From NCBI GenBank assembly GCA_010021145.1, contig RGRP01000040.1, positions 1 to 6,886 on the forward strand: DNA of 6,886 nucleotides, in the 5' to 3' direction. The stretch's first letter is position 1, and each line of letters starts with the position of its first letter. This DNA is from Candidatus Fonsibacter lacus (GTDB taxonomy: Bacteria; Pseudomonadota; Alphaproteobacteria; Pelagibacterales; Pelagibacteraceae). Below the pieces are notes generated by a model. The model had not been told where the DNA came from and made no database searches. It saw only the letters and a program-made list of their open reading frames with translations. This document shows positions 5,929 to 6,886 of the stretch, one piece after another. Made by a program: the position numbers and the translations under genes.

Positions 5929-6886
5929 ATGACAAACGTTGTAGTTGTAGGCTCTCAGTGGGGCGATGAGGGCAAGGGGAAGATTGTGGATTGGCTTTCA
6001 GAGCAAGCTGATGTTGTAATTAGATTTCAAGGTGGCCACAATGCTGGACACACTTTAGTTATTAACGGAAAAGTTTTTAAATTAAAATTACTTCCCTCAG
6101 GAATCGTTAGAGGTGATAAAATTTCGATTATTGGAAATGGAGTTGTCATAGATCCTTGGGCGTTGCTAGAAGAAATTGAGGAAATTAAGAAAAAGGGAGT
6201 TGATGTGAATGAAAATAATTTAATTATTTCTGATACAGCAACTTTAATTTTACCTTTTCATAAAGAAATGGATGAAATTAGAGAGGATGCAGCCAAATCT
6301 AAAATTGGAACTACAAGGAGAGGAATCGGACCTGCTTATGAAGATAAAATTGGCAGACGTTCTATTCGAGTCATGGATTTGCGATCAAAAACAAATTTGG
6401 AACAAAGGCTAGAAGTTATTTTAGAACACCATAATGCAATCAGAAAAGGTTTAAAAAAGAAGATATATAAATCAGATGAATTAATCGAAGATCTATTAAA
6501 AATTGCTCCTAAAATATTAAAATTTTCTCAACCCGTTTGGAAAAAAATTGCCGAATATCAGAAATTAAACAAAAAAATATTATTTGAAGGTGCTCAGGGA
6601 ATATTACTTGATGTAGATCATGGAACTTATCCTTATGTTACCTCATCAAATACAGTTGCCGGAACAGCATCGGTAGGCACAGGATGCGGTCCAAAAACAA
6701 TTGATTATGTCCTTGGAATTACTAAGGCTTATACAACAAGAGTAGGAGAAGGTCCTTTTCCAACGGAACTTAAAAATGCAACAGGAGAACTTATCGGTCA
6801 ACGAGGTCATGAATTTGGAACTGTAACTAATAGAAAAAGAAGATGTGGTTGGTTTGATGGAGTTCTTGTCAAACAGTCTGCTACCA
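5929..6886 (+). CDS. purA: Adenylosuccinate synthetase, N-terminal part (3' end outside the window)
   Basis: PurA joins IMP and aspartate using GTP to form adenylosuccinate, the first committed step to AMP, in the cytoplasm. The frame runs from the ATG at 5929 to the window edge without a stop: 319 complete codons of about 430 expected. Visible motifs are GSQWGDEGKGK (8-18, catalytic D13), GGHNAGHT (35-42, catalytic H41), IGTTRRGIGPAYEDK (126-140, IMP contacts), R143/R147 in GRRSIRVMD, FEGAQG (219-224), DVDHGTYPYVTSSNT (228-242), TRVGEGPFPTE (270-280) and RKRRCGW (302-308), the loop that holds aspartate. The glycine usually before that loop (TGR) is asparagine here (TNR). The guanine-binding C-terminal motif is beyond the edge. 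The ATG gives the exact family N terminus; no Shine-Dalgarno is visible. It probably continues the operon from thiD or has a promoter I cannot identify. Confidence 0.97.
   Translation, partial: MTNVVVVGSQWGDEGKGKIVDWLSEQADVVIRFQGGHNAGHTLVINGKVFKLKLLPSGIVRGDKISIIGNGVVIDPWALLEEIEEIKKKGVDVNENNLIISDTATLILPFHKEMDEIREDAAKSKIGTTRRGIGPAYEDKIGRRSIRVMDLRSKTNLEQRLEVILEHHNAIRKGLKKKIYKSDELIEDLLKIAPKILKFSQPVWKKIAEYQKLNKKILFEGAQGILLDVDHGTYPYVTSSNTVAGTASVGTGCGPKTIDYVLGITKAYTTRVGEGPFPTELKNATGELIGQRGHEFGTVTNRKRRCGWFDGVLVKQSAT

Noticed and set aside
1..6886. A new defence, mobile or regulatory system hidden among these genes
   Set aside because: Every frame longer than about 70 codons is either a recognised housekeeping gene or its antisense shadow, and the gaps total about 100 bases. 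I saw no direct-repeat array, tRNA-like sequence, transposase or long palindrome.

Overview
This is an A/T-rich stretch with six tightly packed genes, all on the + strand: tilS (3' part only), ftsH, folP, glmM, thiD and purA (5' part only). The low-G+C, lysine/asparagine/isoleucine-rich proteins, gaps of 2 to 43 bases, and alphaproteobacterial-style sequence details all suggest a streamlined alphaproteobacterium such as a SAR11/Pelagibacterales relative. Those details include an HEGGH zinc motif in FtsH, RKSGTE in GlmM and an N-terminally extended dihydropteroate synthase. The lineage is an inference from protein style and gene order; there is no rRNA in the window to confirm it.

Layout. Positions 1-731 hold the C-terminal part of tRNA(Ile)-lysidine synthetase; its catalytic N-terminal domain lies upstream of the window. 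A 43-base gap follows, and a near-consensus sigma-70-type promoter starts inside the end of tilS. It is placed to drive ftsH (775-2673), the membrane AAA+ zinc protease. folP (2689-3753), glmM (3756-5093) and thiD (5096-5890) follow with gaps of 15, 2 and 2 bases and almost certainly share a transcript. After a 38-base gap with a small hairpin, purA starts at 5929 and runs off the right edge with 319 codons visible. No stretch longer than 43 bases lacks a gene.

How the genes fit together. The ftsH-folP-glmM order is an old arrangement also found in E. coli, and tilS before ftsH is common in proteobacteria. The products do not form one pathway. They are core functions: decoding (TilS), membrane protein quality control (FtsH), folate synthesis (FolP), the amino-sugar supply for peptidoglycan and LPS (GlmM), thiamine pyrimidine phosphorylation (ThiD) and AMP synthesis (PurA). 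All five visible gene starts lack a clear Shine-Dalgarno sequence, and thiD begins with TTG.

I found no mobile element, CRISPR array, RNA gene, toxin-antitoxin pair or unknown gene cassette, and nothing that looks like an undescribed system. The points most worth a second look are the roughly 90-residue N-terminal extension of FolP, the short-leader promoter and mini-ORF before ftsH, and the general absence of ribosome-binding motifs.
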